From Nemertoderma westbladi (lineage: Eukaryota; Xenacoelomorpha; Nemertodermatida; Nemertodermatidae): 64,000 nucleotides of DNA. The position numbers and the translations under genes are program-made. The DNA lies in contig JAUCBJ010008278.1 in the NCBI GenBank assembly GCA_032718475.1, forward strand, positions 1 through 64,000, written 5' to 3'. The notes below the pieces were generated by a model that did no database searches, had not been told where the DNA came from, and was given only the letters and a program-made list of their open reading frames with translations. Positions 10,032 through 19,648 of the stretch are shown piece by piece (the stretch's first letter is position 1; each line of letters opens with the position of its first letter).

Positions 10032-11267
10032 ATTTACGATTATATCCGTTACAAATTAGATCAGTTAATTATAAGTCCAGAAAGTCTGAAACTATAGCGA
10101 TAGCAGAATAATTCAGTTTTTTATTTAATTCAGTTTATTAAATAATATTGCTATATAGACATCTATCATCTTATTGCTAATACATTCAGCATTTACAGTT
10201 ACTATAGCTATACATAATATCCAACCAGTTTTTTATGACTTTTTTGTCCTTTCTTTTTTCAATTCTTTTCTTAGACTTTTTTATACCTTTTTTTTGTCTT
10301 TTTTCATTTCATTATTATTTCATCTCATTTCATTTATTTCCACATATATTTCAACACATTTAGTTCCACCATTTATTTCACATTTATTTATTTCCACATC
10401 ATCATTGGGTTTATAGCCCCCCGGCTATCATCATTTGTTATAAGCGCAGCACCAGGGTGCGCATCATTATATTTTCATCAGCATACGCGTCATCATTCAG
10501 GTTTATAGTAGAGTTGTCTGATCCTTTTCATCGTTTCCAATTATATTCAATCATTTTCTTTGGTTAATCTTTGTCGTGGAAGGGGTGTTACGCGGCAATC
10601 TGGGATCTACAGCTGGACTCGTTACACCGCCTACGCCCCAAACTGCGCACGTAACGGACAATGAAGACGCTGGGAGTGAAGTCACGTGGATGCACCATGG
10701 ACCCACCAGAATAACACTCCCAACAACATAAAGCTCAGTCGACGAAGTCATGTGGGATGGGGTTACGCAACATTCTGGGATCTACAGCTGGACTCGTTAC
10801 ACCGCCTACGCCCCAAAATCCACGCAACGGTCCCACCAGAATAACGCGACTGAGAAACATAAAACCCTCTATCGTCGAAGTCACGTGGATGCACCATGGA
10901 CCCACCAGAATAACGGGATAGAGGGGGTGTTGCGCGGCAATCCGGGATCTACAGCTGGACCGCCTACGCCCCGAACTGCGCACGCAACGGACAACATAAC
11001 ATACTACAATGAATACAATGAATTCCACTTCAAATCTTTTCCATTTCCAATAATCCAATATCATTGGTCCCGATGACCAAAATCAGGGTAAACTAAACAT
11101 AAACGACCCTGCGTCAGTCGAAACATCTGCAGGGTGATGCTGGACTCCACATAACACACGAGGAAACACAAATACCATTGCGTGGTTACAGTTGGTTTAA
11201 GGGGGGTCCATAATTCATTGTCGATAAATCACAGTTTAAAAGAGTTTGTCAACATGATGAGAAGGGT
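10032..11267. other. Non-coding part of the BEL element between integrase tail and extra ORF
   Basis: No gene seen. 10170-10430 is T-rich on the plus strand (A-rich in element sense). 10580-11000 holds a three-unit repeat listed separately. The remainder is unremarkable. Confidence 0.6.
10580..11000. repeat. Three-unit ~170 bp tandem repeat within the BEL element
   Basis: GGGATCTACAGCTGGAC recurs at 10602, 10777 and 10944, each followed by CGCCTACGCCCC. A second shared block (ATGCACCATGGACCCACCAG then AATAAC) occurs near 10691 and 10889, with a shortened form near 10830. Confidence 0.75.
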
Positions 11268-11788
11268 TTAAACGCATTTGTCATTGTCACCGATGTCTGC
11301 AGCAGGATCTTGAGTAGGGAACTTATCACCTCTCGTAGAGTCACCGCTATCATTGCCTTCAAGAAGGCACAGCTTTTGGATGGGGCGTTGGTAGTGGCCC
11401 GATGCCGTTCGTATCGTCACAGTCCTCGCAAGTCCGTCTTTGCTTGGGTGTATGGTCACGACCCGCGCCACAGGCCAGTGAACGCGGTCTTTGAGATCTT
11501 CTTTAACTAGTACCATGTTGCCAACTGCGACGTTCCGGTAGGTGTTGTTTCATTTCCTCCTGGTCCGGAGGGTTATGAGGTACTCCTGGGCCCAAATTCT
11601 CCACCAATGCGCTGCCAACGCTTGGGCCTTTTTCCAGTTTGTATGTTTCGCGATCTCGTTGGGATCCGGGAACATGGTTTCCGGGAGAACGTGGGTTTTG
11701 GGTCTCCCCAGTAGGTGGTTAGGAGTGAGTGACTCAACTGAGGCATTCGCCATCCGGGTATTATGGCAGATTAGTCCGTGCTCTCCCG
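11268..11788 (-). pseudogene. BEL/Pao integrase C-terminal tail (DUF5641-like), with a nonsense codon
   Basis: Reading minus from the TTAA insertion: SLTPNHLLGRP, then KKAQALAAHWWRIWAQEYL, then a TGA at 11550-11552 where the family has Trp (R-x-K-W), then in the same frame MVLVKEDLKDRVHWPVARVV and TASGHYQRPIQKLCLL, ending at 11268. These are hallmark segments of the C-terminal end of BEL integrase. Catalytic core, RNase H and RT are absent: the frame comes almost directly from the protease-RT boundary of gag-pol. The stop plus the deletion make it non-functional. Confidence 0.85.
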
Positions 11789-11792
11789 TTAA
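11789..11792. other. TTAA target duplication, left copy
   Basis: TTAA directly before CCCTATTA; repeated at 13347-13350. Confidence 0.85.
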
Positions 11793-13346
11793 CCCTATTA
11801 AACCCGGGGGGGGGGGTCAATATGACCCCTCCCGTGGTTTTTTTATTATAATTCTGAAACAAACGCAGTTGGAAATCTGAAATTTTATGACTTTTCCTAA
11901 AAATCTATTGTCTTCCTAGTAGTGAAAACCGTTTTCAAAAATATTGGGTACTTTTCGAGTTATAGCACCATTTTTTAACCCTACTTTTGGCACTTTTTTT
12001 GAGACGTTTTTTGAAAATTACATTTCATTAAATATGAATTGTAACATCTCTAATTTTGATTTACACCGGTTTTTTGGTGTTAGAAATTTGATGGAATTCA
12101 TATCAATTGATTTAGAAATTTCAAACTTGTATTTTTCGGCGGGTACCAAATTTTGGTGCCAGCACCAAATTTTGAAATAAGTCAATTTTGTAAATTGAAC
12201 GTTTGAAACTTGTTTTTTACGCAATTGGGGTTTTTTGGGTTTCTGGATTCGATGAAATATATACGAGTTGCACCAAGCGTAGCAAACTTGCATTTTTCGG
12301 TACTGTGTGCAAATTTTGGTGCTAGCACGAAATTTTGAAAATCCATTCAATAGATAAAAATGCTTGTGACAATTTATTTCTTGCGTTTTAGAGGTTTATG
12401 GCTGTTCTGAATTCAATGGAAAATATAATTATCGAACTAGACATCTCAAACTTGTATTTTTCGGATGTGGGTGCAAAATGTGGTGCTAGCACCAAATTTT
12501 GAAAACCATCAAATATATCAATTGATTGTGTCACCTTGTTTCTTGCGTTATACGGGTTTGTGATGGTTCTGAATTCAATGGAATCAGTAAAAATTTCATA
12601 AGAGTTCTCAAACTTGTATTTTTCGCCGGTGGGTGAAAATTGTTGTGCCAGCACCAAATTTTGGAAAATATGCAAATTGATAAGTAGATAGTATCACCTT
12701 GTTTCTTGCGTTATACGGGTTTATGAGGGTCCTGAATCCGATGGAATCAATAAAAACAGCACTGGACATCGCAAACTTGTACTTTTTGGTGATGGGTACG
12801 AAATTTGGTGCTAGCACCAAAATTTGCCAAATTACGCCGAAAAATACAAGTAGCAATGATCTGGTATATTAGAAATGTATTCCATTAGAATCAGCGCCCT
12901 CGAAAACCTGAAAATGTGAATTTATAGCATCGTATAAGTGAATTAAAAATTTTGTGTTCTAACTGAAAAGTGCTGGTTACTTGTTTTTTTCATTTTTTTC
13001 CTACGCAGAGAGGACCCTACAGCCATTTATAGTAATCATATCATTTTTTAATATTTTCCAATGTATTTTGCACCCCAGAAAACCTGTATTGAAAAATAAT
13101 TAGCCGAAAATGTAACTTTCAAATTTGGTGAAAATTGTGCACTACTTGTAATTTTGGTGCTGCAATATAGCCACCCCAGTACATTTTTTCGAAAATTTTT
13201 TTTTTCGGTCGGATCCAGACAAGTGATACCTACGTACATACAAAAAATCAGACGTTTTCGTAAATATTTGTAGATTTTAGAGGGGGGGGTCAATATGACC
13301 CCCTCCCGGTATTTGTACAACATTTTATAGCCCGGTACTAATAGGG
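11793..13346. mobile_element. Non-autonomous piggyBac-like (TTAA) DNA element
   Basis: 1554 bp, with ends CCCTATTA...TAATAGGG flanked by TTAA on both sides, as in piggyBac elements. Just inside both ends is a G-rich run followed by GGTCAATATGACCCC (itself near-palindromic), giving partial subterminal symmetry. There is no transposase ORF. Most of the interior is a five-unit satellite. It inserted in the BEL gag-pol frame, so the last ~100 residues of the gag-protease frame are element sequence. Confidence 0.8.
12030..12850. repeat. Five ~163 bp tandem units inside the TTAA element
   Basis: The palindrome-like core GGTGCTAGCACC (or variants) recurs at 12155, 12319, 12482, 12644 and 12807, with shared flanks CAAACTTGTATTTTTCGG and CAAATTTTG. 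Best copy: TTGGTGCTAGCACCAA, a perfect 16-bp palindrome. Confidence 0.85.
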
Positions 13347-16300
13347 TTAATGGTGTCAATGTTATCAACATCATTATTATCATCAACAACCTTATTAGCC
13401 ACCAAAGCATGGGCACGCGCCAATGTCCGTCTTTGAACGTGGCCTGATCAAAAAAGTTGGTACAATATTGATCTTCCTCAGACGGATTCTCGTCCTTCTC
13501 GGCAAACTCTCGGGTCTCCACATTAAAGCATCCGGTCATCTCCCGCTGGGTTCTCTCGGTTTCGAGAAATAAATCCTCATCGAGGTTTGTAGCTGAGCAA
13601 TATCCCACGGATGTTACATTTTCTTTAATCTGACATTTAGGAAGATATGTATAGGTGTCAGTAGTTTCTTCCTTGATGCCGCAGAGGGTCCATCCCATTA
13701 TGGTTCGTTCAGCGTAAAAGCCGTCATCTTTCTTTATGGATCGGGCGACATCTCCGGTAGGTATGTGTAATTCCGGTGTATCAAGTCCGATCAGTAGGGT
13801 GATGCGGTTTACGTCCAACTGCGGACACCTCAGATCTACATCGTCTCGGTCCAATTGTATGAGGGGGGCGTACTCGGCTGATTGTCGGAACCGCACCCGG
13901 AGGTCTGTGTGTACCAAGGCGTTCTTGATGGTTAACTTAACCGTTTCGTAGCCCTTCATCACTCCTTCCATCTGGAGTTGCACCTCCCCGGACTCTACCT
14001 CTCTGTTATCGGTGATGGTTTGTATGGGCCGTTTACAAGGTTCATATTCTAGGCCGAGTTGCTCGAGGAAATCCCGGTCGATGATGGTTCCGTCGGACCC
14101 GTTATCGAGGAACGCGAGTGTCGTCAAGGATTTGCCGACTCCTTGGATCCTTACTGGGATTACCTTTGCGAAGACCATGTAGCGGCGATTTATAAGATTA
14201 ATCGTGGCCGAAATATTTGTTACTTGTGGTGTATCGGTGGAGATTTTAAACGGGTTGGTTTCTCTCTGTTGGGTTGTCCGGGTTCCTTTGAAAACGTGGT
14301 TTGTTTCTCCTCTTCGCTTGGCTTCGATCCGAAAGGGGAGGGTAGTAAAATCGAAGTTCGCGGGGATGTGGAGGAGCGTGTGATGGCGTTGGTCGTTACA
14401 GACGGCACAGCATGATCTTTGGTCGCACTCCCGAACATAGTGACCTGTTCCAAGACACCGGAAGCATCCTCGGTGTTTCATTATCGCCTCGAAGCGTGGG
14501 ACGAGTTCGGCGAACTGAAACTTTCTGCAGAATTCCACTTTATGTTTCTCTCCACAGAAGAGACAGAGCAGGGAATTTGTGATGCCTTCCCTTTCGGGTG
14601 CCCAACTCGCGAGATAACATGCACATTCCTCGGCGGATGTCGGTTCCTCGTAGTCTTTGTCGTCGGAATCCTCGGCCATGGTGATGGCCATCGTACTCAC
14701 CGGTGGGGGGCGGAATCTCGGTTTCGGAGGGGTTATCTTACTCCTGGAGTTGCTCTCTATTCCGTCCAACTTGGCGAGACTCTGTTTTGAAAACATCGAG
14801 TCATTCATGGCTTCGGAGATATCGTCCAGGAATGCCGACATTTCAAGGAAGCTAGGATCTCGATCTGGATGTCTGCGCCGGAGATCTACACATTTATAAG
14901 CCCACTTACTTTGTAGCCATCCGGGGAACTTCCGGGCGATCTGTCGGAGGTTTAGAATGTTGTTCACCTGGTCCTCCTTATTTAAGGGTTTCAGAGTATA
15001 GTAGGCATCCTTCATAGAGTCGGAGAATTCCTGGATGTTCTGTGGGTCCCCTAGTGATCCCGCGTCCTGTATCAGTCTCTCTAGAGTTTTATTAATTATA
15101 GTCCCGGTATTTCTGTATCTTTTGTCTAGAGTTTTCCATGCGTCGTAGTATGCTTCATGAGAACCTCCCTCAAAACAAGCGATGATTCGGCGTGGTTTGT
15201 CACCCAGGTATTGCGATAAATATACCACTTTCTGTGCATCGGCTATGTCCGTTGATCCAATCTGCGCAAAGAACCGTTTCTTGAATCTGAGGTAATCTAC
15301 GGGATCTCCTTCGAAGGTGCGGATCTCCATCTTGGGCATGGAGAGGCGGTTTTCCAATGCCCGGATAATGCCGATGTTGTCCGAACTGGAGTGGTTCGGA
15401 GGGTTATAGTTATTGGCACTCTCTCCCATACTCGATGGATCAATGGTAGGTGGAGTTTTAATGATGACGCGACTACGGGTTTGTGGTGTGGATGTGAACG
15501 GGTTGTTGGATCGAGGAGTGGCGTCCGGTTCCGAGTCCCTTTCAGGCTCGTACTTGGGTACACTCGCTGTCGTGGTGTTGGATGGGAAATAAGGTTCCTC
15601 ATTCTTTAGCGTAGCCGGTGGGGGATGGAACACCGGTGCTAGTGCCGATAGCGTAGACTGTTTGGTAGGCGGGATCTCGGGTTTCGGAAGTTTCGCCGCT
15701 GTCGGTATAAATGACTTTTCTAATTCCGGTACCGGGATTGGTTCATATTCCTGATCTATATCCCTTTCCCAGTCCTCGTAGAGTTGAATATCTCGTTCTA
15801 TAAGTGCGGCTTCGTATTTCGCGAGTTTTGCAATATCCGAATTCTTTTTGTGGATGAGAATTGCTTGGGCCTCGGCGTGTTGTTTACGCATTTCTGCTTC
15901 CCAATTACGTTGTTCGATCTCTCGTTTGGCCTCTCGTCCGCGCTGTTCGGCCTCCTGTTTGCGTTGTTCGGCCTCCTGTTTGCGTTGTTCGGCCTGCCGT
16001 TCGTCCTCTCGTTTGCGTTGTTCGGGCTGTCGTTCGGCCTCTCGTCTATGTTGTTCGGCCTCCTGTTTGCGTTGTTCGGCCTGCCATTCGTCCTCTCGTT
16101 TGCGTTGTTCGGCCTGCCGTTCGTCCTCTCGTCTATGTTGTTCGGCCTCTCGTCTATGTTGTTCGGCCTCCTGTTCGCGTTGTTCGGCCTGCCGTTCGGC
16201 CGCTTGTTCGGCCTCTCGCTTTTGTGTTTCGGCGGCTAATACATCTTGCTCGGCTTGCAGTTGAATATACTCATCTTCCATCCGAGCTTTGAGGGCTAAT

Positions 16301-16860
16301 GCCTTCCGTTCTCGCAGTTGGTCTCGGAGTGGCGGGGCCCCTTGAGAACTGCGCGCTGAGCCGGATATCTCGCTCCTAGCGCTGGAGTGCTGATTTCTAG
16401 CGGACCCCGTTCTCTTTCGATGTACTGCTGTCCTGATGCTGGAGGATCGTACTGATTCCGCGTCTGTTCTTTCAGCCCTCTTGTAATACTGTTCTTCATA
16501 GCCTCTCACAAGGCTGAGGGTCCTCCGGTGTTGTTTGCGGAACCCATCTAGATGTACAATGTGTTCTTCCAACTTGGGGTAGTTTTCCTGATCGGTGGAG
16601 GGAACGAGCTCTTGGTACGCCTGTATCATTCTTTCGTACTGCTGGAGGATATTTCGGATACTTTGAAGCTGAGTTTGTACCTCATTGAGGGGGGTTTTGA
16701 CTCCCTTGAGTTGTTTCTCCATCCGTTGATACGCTCGGGTTACTCCGCCTTTGAGAGCCCCTAGCCGACGGGTCATGTTCTTGACGTTTGGTACCTCGTC
16801 GGCTTCCGAGTCTGTGTGGTGATCCATCTCGTCGGTATCGGATACGTTATTTGTCGTCAT
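13048..16860 (-). CDS. BEL/Pao gag-protease polyprotein, truncated by TTAA insertion and pol deletion
   Basis: ATG at 16858-16860; open for 1270 codons, but residues after ~1171 come from the TTAA element. Domains: N-terminal helical region (1-130); Gln/Glu/Arg-rich heptad-like coiled coil with AEQRKRE/AEQHRRE repeats (~195-330); Pro/Ser-rich linker; gag core of DUF1759 type starting FEGDPVDYLRFKKRF (~515-640); zinc knuckles CLFCGEKHKVEFC (from C766), CFRCLGTGHYVREC, and C-x2-C...HHTLLH (to ~832); DUF1758 aspartic protease with LAFLDNGSDGTIID (D919; D-N-G-S, the D-x-G-S form usual in BEL) and later LLIGLDTPELHIP and ERTIMGWTLCG. Then SEEDQYCTNFF...DGHWRVPMLW, the usual lead-in to RT, after which pol is missing. 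It forms capsid-like gag and processes the polyprotein. The frame is intact up to ~1171, so gag and protease could still be made. Confidence 0.88.
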   Translation of the reverse strand: MTTNNVSDTDEMDHHTDSEADEVPNVKNMTRRLGALKGGVTRAYQRMEKQLKGVKTPLNEVQTQLQSIRNILQQYERMIQAYQELVPSTDQENYPKLEEHIVHLDGFRKQHRRTLSLVRGYEEQYYKRAERTDAESVRSSSIRTAVHRKRTGSARNQHSSARSEISGSARSSQGAPPLRDQLRERKALALKARMEDEYIQLQAEQDVLAAETQKREAEQAAERQAEQREQEAEQHRREAEQHRREDERQAEQRKREDEWQAEQRKQEAEQHRREAERQPEQRKREDERQAEQRKQEAEQRKQEAEQRGREAKREIEQRNWEAEMRKQHAEAQAILIHKKNSDIAKLAKYEAALIERDIQLYEDWERDIDQEYEPIPVPELEKSFIPTAAKLPKPEIPPTKQSTLSALAPVFHPPPATLKNEEPYFPSNTTTASVPKYEPERDSEPDATPRSNNPFTSTPQTRSRVIIKTPPTIDPSSMGESANNYNPPNHSSSDNIGIIRALENRLSMPKMEIRTFEGDPVDYLRFKKRFFAQIGSTDIADAQKVVYLSQYLGDKPRRIIACFEGGSHEAYYDAWKTLDKRYRNTGTIINKTLERLIQDAGSLGDPQNIQEFSDSMKDAYYTLKPLNKEDQVNNILNLRQIARKFPGWLQSKWAYKCVDLRRRHPDRDPSFLEMSAFLDDISEAMNDSMFSKQSLAKLDGIESNSRSKITPPKPRFRPPPVSTMAITMAEDSDDKDYEEPTSAEECACYLASWAPEREGITNSLLCLFCGEKHKVEFCRKFQFAELVPRFEAIMKHRGCFRCLGTGHYVRECDQRSCCAVCNDQRHHTLLHIPANFDFTTLPFRIEAKRRGETNHVFKGTRTTQQRETNPFKISTDTPQVTNISATINLINRRYMVFAKVIPVRIQGVGKSLTTLAFLDNGSDGTIIDRDFLEQLGLEYEPCKRPIQTITDNREVESGEVQLQMEGVMKGYETVKLTIKNALVHTDLRVRFRQSAEYAPLIQLDRDDVDLRCPQLDVNRITLLIGLDTPELHIPTGDVARSIKKDDGFYAERTIMGWTLCGIKEETTDTYTYLPKCQIKENVTSVGYCSATNLDEDLFLETERTQREMTGCFNVETREFAEKDENPSEEDQYCTNFFDQATFKDGHWRVPMLWWLIRLLMIIMMLITLTPLTLLVPGYKMLYKYREGVILTPPSKIYKYLRKRLIFCMYVGITCLDPTEKKNFRKNVLGWLYCSTKITSSAQFSPNLKVTFSANYFSIQVFWGAKYIGKY
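13347..13350. other. TTAA target duplication, right copy
   Basis: TTAA directly after TAATAGGG. Confidence 0.85.
15529..15552. repeat. Dispersed 27-bp motif inside gag
   Basis: TTCCGAGTCCCTTTCAGGCT plus CGTA, identical over 24 bp to the LTR copy at 5168-5192; read here as YEPERDSE, a different frame from its reading in the extra ORF. Confidence 0.7.
15870..16270. repeat. Repetitive coiled-coil coding tract of gag
   Basis: Tandem 18-36 bp units of the type TGTTCGGCCTCCTGTTTGCG encode the AEQRK(R/Q)E repeats. Because unit length is a multiple of three, long antisense frames also open here; those are artefacts. Confidence 0.8.
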
Positions 16861-17048
16861 TGTAACGCCTTGTCGATAGCTAGATACGCGATGTCATAAA
16901 ACTGTTCCTCGTAGGTATTGTACTCAGCTTGGACCACCCGAACGGTAATCCTGAATCGTCCGACGTTCGTTCCTTGTACTTCAACTTCGACGTGCCAGAT
17001 TCCTGGCTCAACTTGGATTATATCAATGGGTGTGATCGATACTTCCAT
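16857..17048 (-). CDS. Small leader ORF upstream of gag
   Basis: ATG at 17046-17048; 63 residues; its stop overlaps the gag start in an ATGA arrangement. The sequence is beta-strand-like (IIQVEPGIWHVEVEVQG, RFRITVRVV) with an acidic end and no motif I recognise. It begins about 250 bp inside the 5' LTR, so it would be the first ORF on the genomic RNA. The overlap suggests termination-reinitiation or frameshifting to reach gag; alternatively it is a chance frame. Its beta-rich look differs from the helical gag that follows. Confidence 0.4.
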   Translation of the reverse strand: MEVSITPIDIIQVEPGIWHVEVEVQGTNVGRFRITVRVVQAEYNTYEEQFYDIAYLAIDKALQ

Positions 17049-17298
17049 TCCCTGTTAACAACTCTCCAAATATGTGATCTGCCGACTACGAGTTGGTTAG
17101 ATCGAGTTTGTTGATTAATTAAACCACGACTTCGTCTCAACTCAAATACTAGAGTTTCCTCGTAGTGGGTGCTGGCAAGCACGTAGAGAGTTTTGAAGAG
17201 TATTGAAGGATTCTCAACTTCCACCAGTTGAAGTTGACCGTAATTATTCTTAATTTTGACACCCTGTCAAAATTGACCACATTAATTATTCTTAATTT
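17049..17298. other. Leader of the BEL element between 5' LTR and first ORF
   Basis: It contains two copies of TAATTATTCTTAATTTT (about 17239-17255 and 17283-17299) next to the LTR. In element sense these frame the spot where a primer-binding site would lie, but I could not match a tRNA 3' end. Confidence 0.5.
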
Positions 17299-18903
17299 TG
17301 TTGCCGTTATCCCAACACCAGGGGGGAAAAACGCCGATGCTGGAGACGTGACTTTACAGACCACCGAGCCCAGGCCAGTCACCGGATATTGATTGTGGAG
17401 AAGGAATGTTTTCTGAGATGCAAGTTTGCGGTTGATAAAAAGCTGCATTAGTTGGATATACTCTTTAATGTAACTTCCTATAGTTGAAACCTGTTCAACA
17501 TCATTGAAACCTGAAACCTGATTAAGAATAATTTTGGGCTTCCCCAAATCAATATACACCAAATATTCACAATAATTATACACGATAATATAAATCCCTA
17601 CAGTATATTATTTAATTACCCACTATTCGCTCAGATTTTAGCCTACCTAATGTTCCCCAGATTTTCCCTCGGTCCTAGTCTTAGTGCCGTAGTGTCGGTG
17701 TCGGTCGACCCTGTCGCGTGTCCGTTCCACCCCTCACGAACCCCGAAGGGAACGATCATCGAGAACCAGCACGGCTTGGCTAAGGGTCGGTCCATTCGGT
17801 AGACTCTGTTGCGTATCCGTACCGCCCCTCTCGAACCCTGAAGGGATCGGTGATCGAGAACCAGTACGGCTTAGCTAGGAGTCTGTCGTGTCGGTGGACC
17901 CATTCGCGTGTCCGTTCCACCCCTCACGAACCCCGAAGGGTTCGATCATCGAGAACCAGAACGGCTTGGCTAGGGGTCCGTCGGTTCATCGCAGAAACCC
18001 AACCACCTAGGCTTTCCGAGTCCCTTTCAGGCTCGTAGTCGCTTCGGCAGCCGAGAAACTGCTCCGAACAGTCGGTAGGCCAGTAGAGTCTAGTCCTTTG
18101 TCTTTCGACCCCGTCGCGTGTCCGTTCCACCCCTCACGAACCCCAAAGGGAACGATCATCGAGAACCAGTACGGCTTGGCTAAGGGGTCTGTCGTTGGTT
18201 CCCGTCGCAGATCCCGGTACAAGCAGTCAGCGTTCCGAGTTCTTTTCAGTCTCGTAATAGCTGCCGTTGACCAGAGACCGCTAAGGGCAGTCCTCGTCAA
18301 ACCAGTCCTGTGGCCAGCCCTTTCGCATGTCCGTCCCACCCCTCGCGAACCCCGAAGGGATCGGTCATTGAGAACCAGTACGGCTTAGCTCAGGGGGCAG
18401 TCGTTAGTTGGCCACCCGTTCGCGTGTCCGCTCCACCCCTCACGAACCCCGAAGGGTTCGATCATCAAGAACCAGAACGGCTTGGCTACTAAGGGGCCGT
18501 CGTTTCCCGTCGCAAATCCCTGACACAAGCAGTCAGCGTTCCGAGTTCTTTTCAGTCTCGTAATAACTGCTGTTGGCCAGGGACCGCTAAGGGCAGTCCT
18601 TGTCCTTTAGGCCTGGCGCATTACCAAATCCACCCCTACAGGCAGCAGGAAGTTGGCCTGCTAATAGTACTCAGGCTAACCTGAATACTGCTTGCATTTT
18701 CCTTCCCCCCCTGGCCCTTATAACTATGAAATTATTCCCGTACCCTGTAAGTTCCCCCAAAGTTCGCCCATAAATCGCCCCCAGTTTATTGAATGTGCCC
18801 AAAACCCATGGTCCCGCACCCAGTAGTAATATCGGAATAATCAATTTTAATAAAATACAAAAATATTCAACTCGCGTTATGGAAAGTTGAAATACCGCGA
18901 ACA
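17299..18903 (-). mobile_element. 5' LTR of the BEL element
   Basis: 1605 bp, near-identical to 4454-6061, TG...CA ends, followed by TATTA at 18904-18908. In minus orientation this is the promoter LTR. It contains its own set of tandem units (17703-18498) and three copies of the 27-bp motif (18013, 18230, 18536). Confidence 0.9.
17703..18498. repeat. Tandem units inside the 5' LTR
   Basis: The same ~75-90 bp units as at 4858-5655, in the same order, with a few substitutions. Confidence 0.8.
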
Positions 18904-18908
18904 TATTA
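18904..18908. other. Target-site duplication of the BEL element, right copy (TATTA)
   Basis: TATTA directly after the right LTR, matching 4449-4453. Confidence 0.9.
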
Positions 18909-19110
18909 TGTTCAGTACCTTTACGCCATATGACCTTAAATTGGTATGCGCTAAGTTGCATTTTATAATTTTGCAGTTTTACATTATCAATCATGTCCAG
19001 GGTGTATTTGTTGAAAATCGTGACTAATGAACAGTGATCAGTTACTATGGAATATGTTGGAAGTCCAGCAAGGTAGAGGTGTGATTTCTTTGTTGCCCAA
19101 ACAATAGCAA
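18904..19110 (-). pseudogene. Ty3/gypsy RNase H fragment
   Basis: Minus-strand reading from 19110: AIVWATKKSHLYLAGLPTYS, VTDHCSLVTIFNKY, then LQNYKMQLSAYQFKVIWRKG ending GTEHN at the BEL insertion. These are the standard RNase H segments of gypsy pol (lAivwAv.k.r.YL, tDH..L, RL.r...rL..Y.f.v...G..N). It continues at 4453 on the left and at 22068 on the right. Confidence 0.88.
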
Positions 19111-19523
19111 CCCGGGTTGAGATTCTTAGTATATTTCCTAAGTTCTAAACAAGTCTGCTTAGAAAGGCTTAGAACGCTTAGCAACGCTGGTGCAAAGGGT
19201 GAGTAAAGTACTTAACAAATTTTCCAATTTCATAAAAATGACATTGCAAGTTTATAATGTTTAGTAAGTTGTTGCTATGTGACTGACAAGTATTACAGGA
19301 TATATAAACGTGCTTTATATGTAACCGATGATATATGCAAGCACTTTGCAAGTGTAATGAACTAATAACATGCGCATTACAAATCTAGCATATATCTGTA
19401 ACCTATATATTCCCGGCACTAGTTCGAACCTGCGTCGCAAATTTTTTTAAGTAATAATTATTTTTGAAAAATAAATGTTGTGGGAAGAGTGGCGGTTAGC
19501 TTTCGAATGAAAGTAAATGATGA

Positions 19524-19648
19524 CCCCCCCCCCCCCCCCCCTCTGAGACAAGAGAAACAACACACGGAACATCATAGTGAGTGATGTACTGTATGCTATG
19601 CACTTGTGTTTGGTTTGATACTCTTTGTTGCAACCCCCCCCCCCCCCC
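19524..19648. repeat. Two long poly-C tracts
   Basis: About 18 C at 19524-19541 and 15 C at 19634-19648. Homopolymer lengths may be inexact in the assembly. Confidence 0.7.

Larger units (their letters stand above)
4454..18903 (-). mobile_element. Complete-ended BEL/Pao LTR retrotransposon, internally deleted and carrying nested insertions
   Basis: Two direct 1.6 kb LTRs (4454-6061 and 17299-18903) with TG...CA ends are flanked by a perfect 5-bp duplication TATTA. The coding strand is minus: a polypurine tract (read on minus) abuts the left LTR, and gag-protease starts 440 bp inside the right LTR. Order in element orientation: 5' LTR, 63-residue leader ORF, gag-protease, piggyBac-like insertion, integrase C-terminal tail, ~1.2 kb non-coding repeats, a large extra ORF split by a solo LTR, polypurine tract, 3' LTR. 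RT, RNase H and the integrase core are missing, so it is non-autonomous. It landed in the RNase H region of an older Ty3/gypsy copy: the gypsy reading continues from GTEHN on the right into IPDASS on the left. Confidence 0.9.

Noticed and set aside
15784-16292. Three long plus-strand frames opposite gag
   Set aside because: Antisense shadows of the coiled-coil repeat, whose unit length is a multiple of three.
17200-17298. Primer-binding site beside the 5' LTR
   Set aside because: No sequence complementary to a recognisable tRNA 3' end could be identified by eye.
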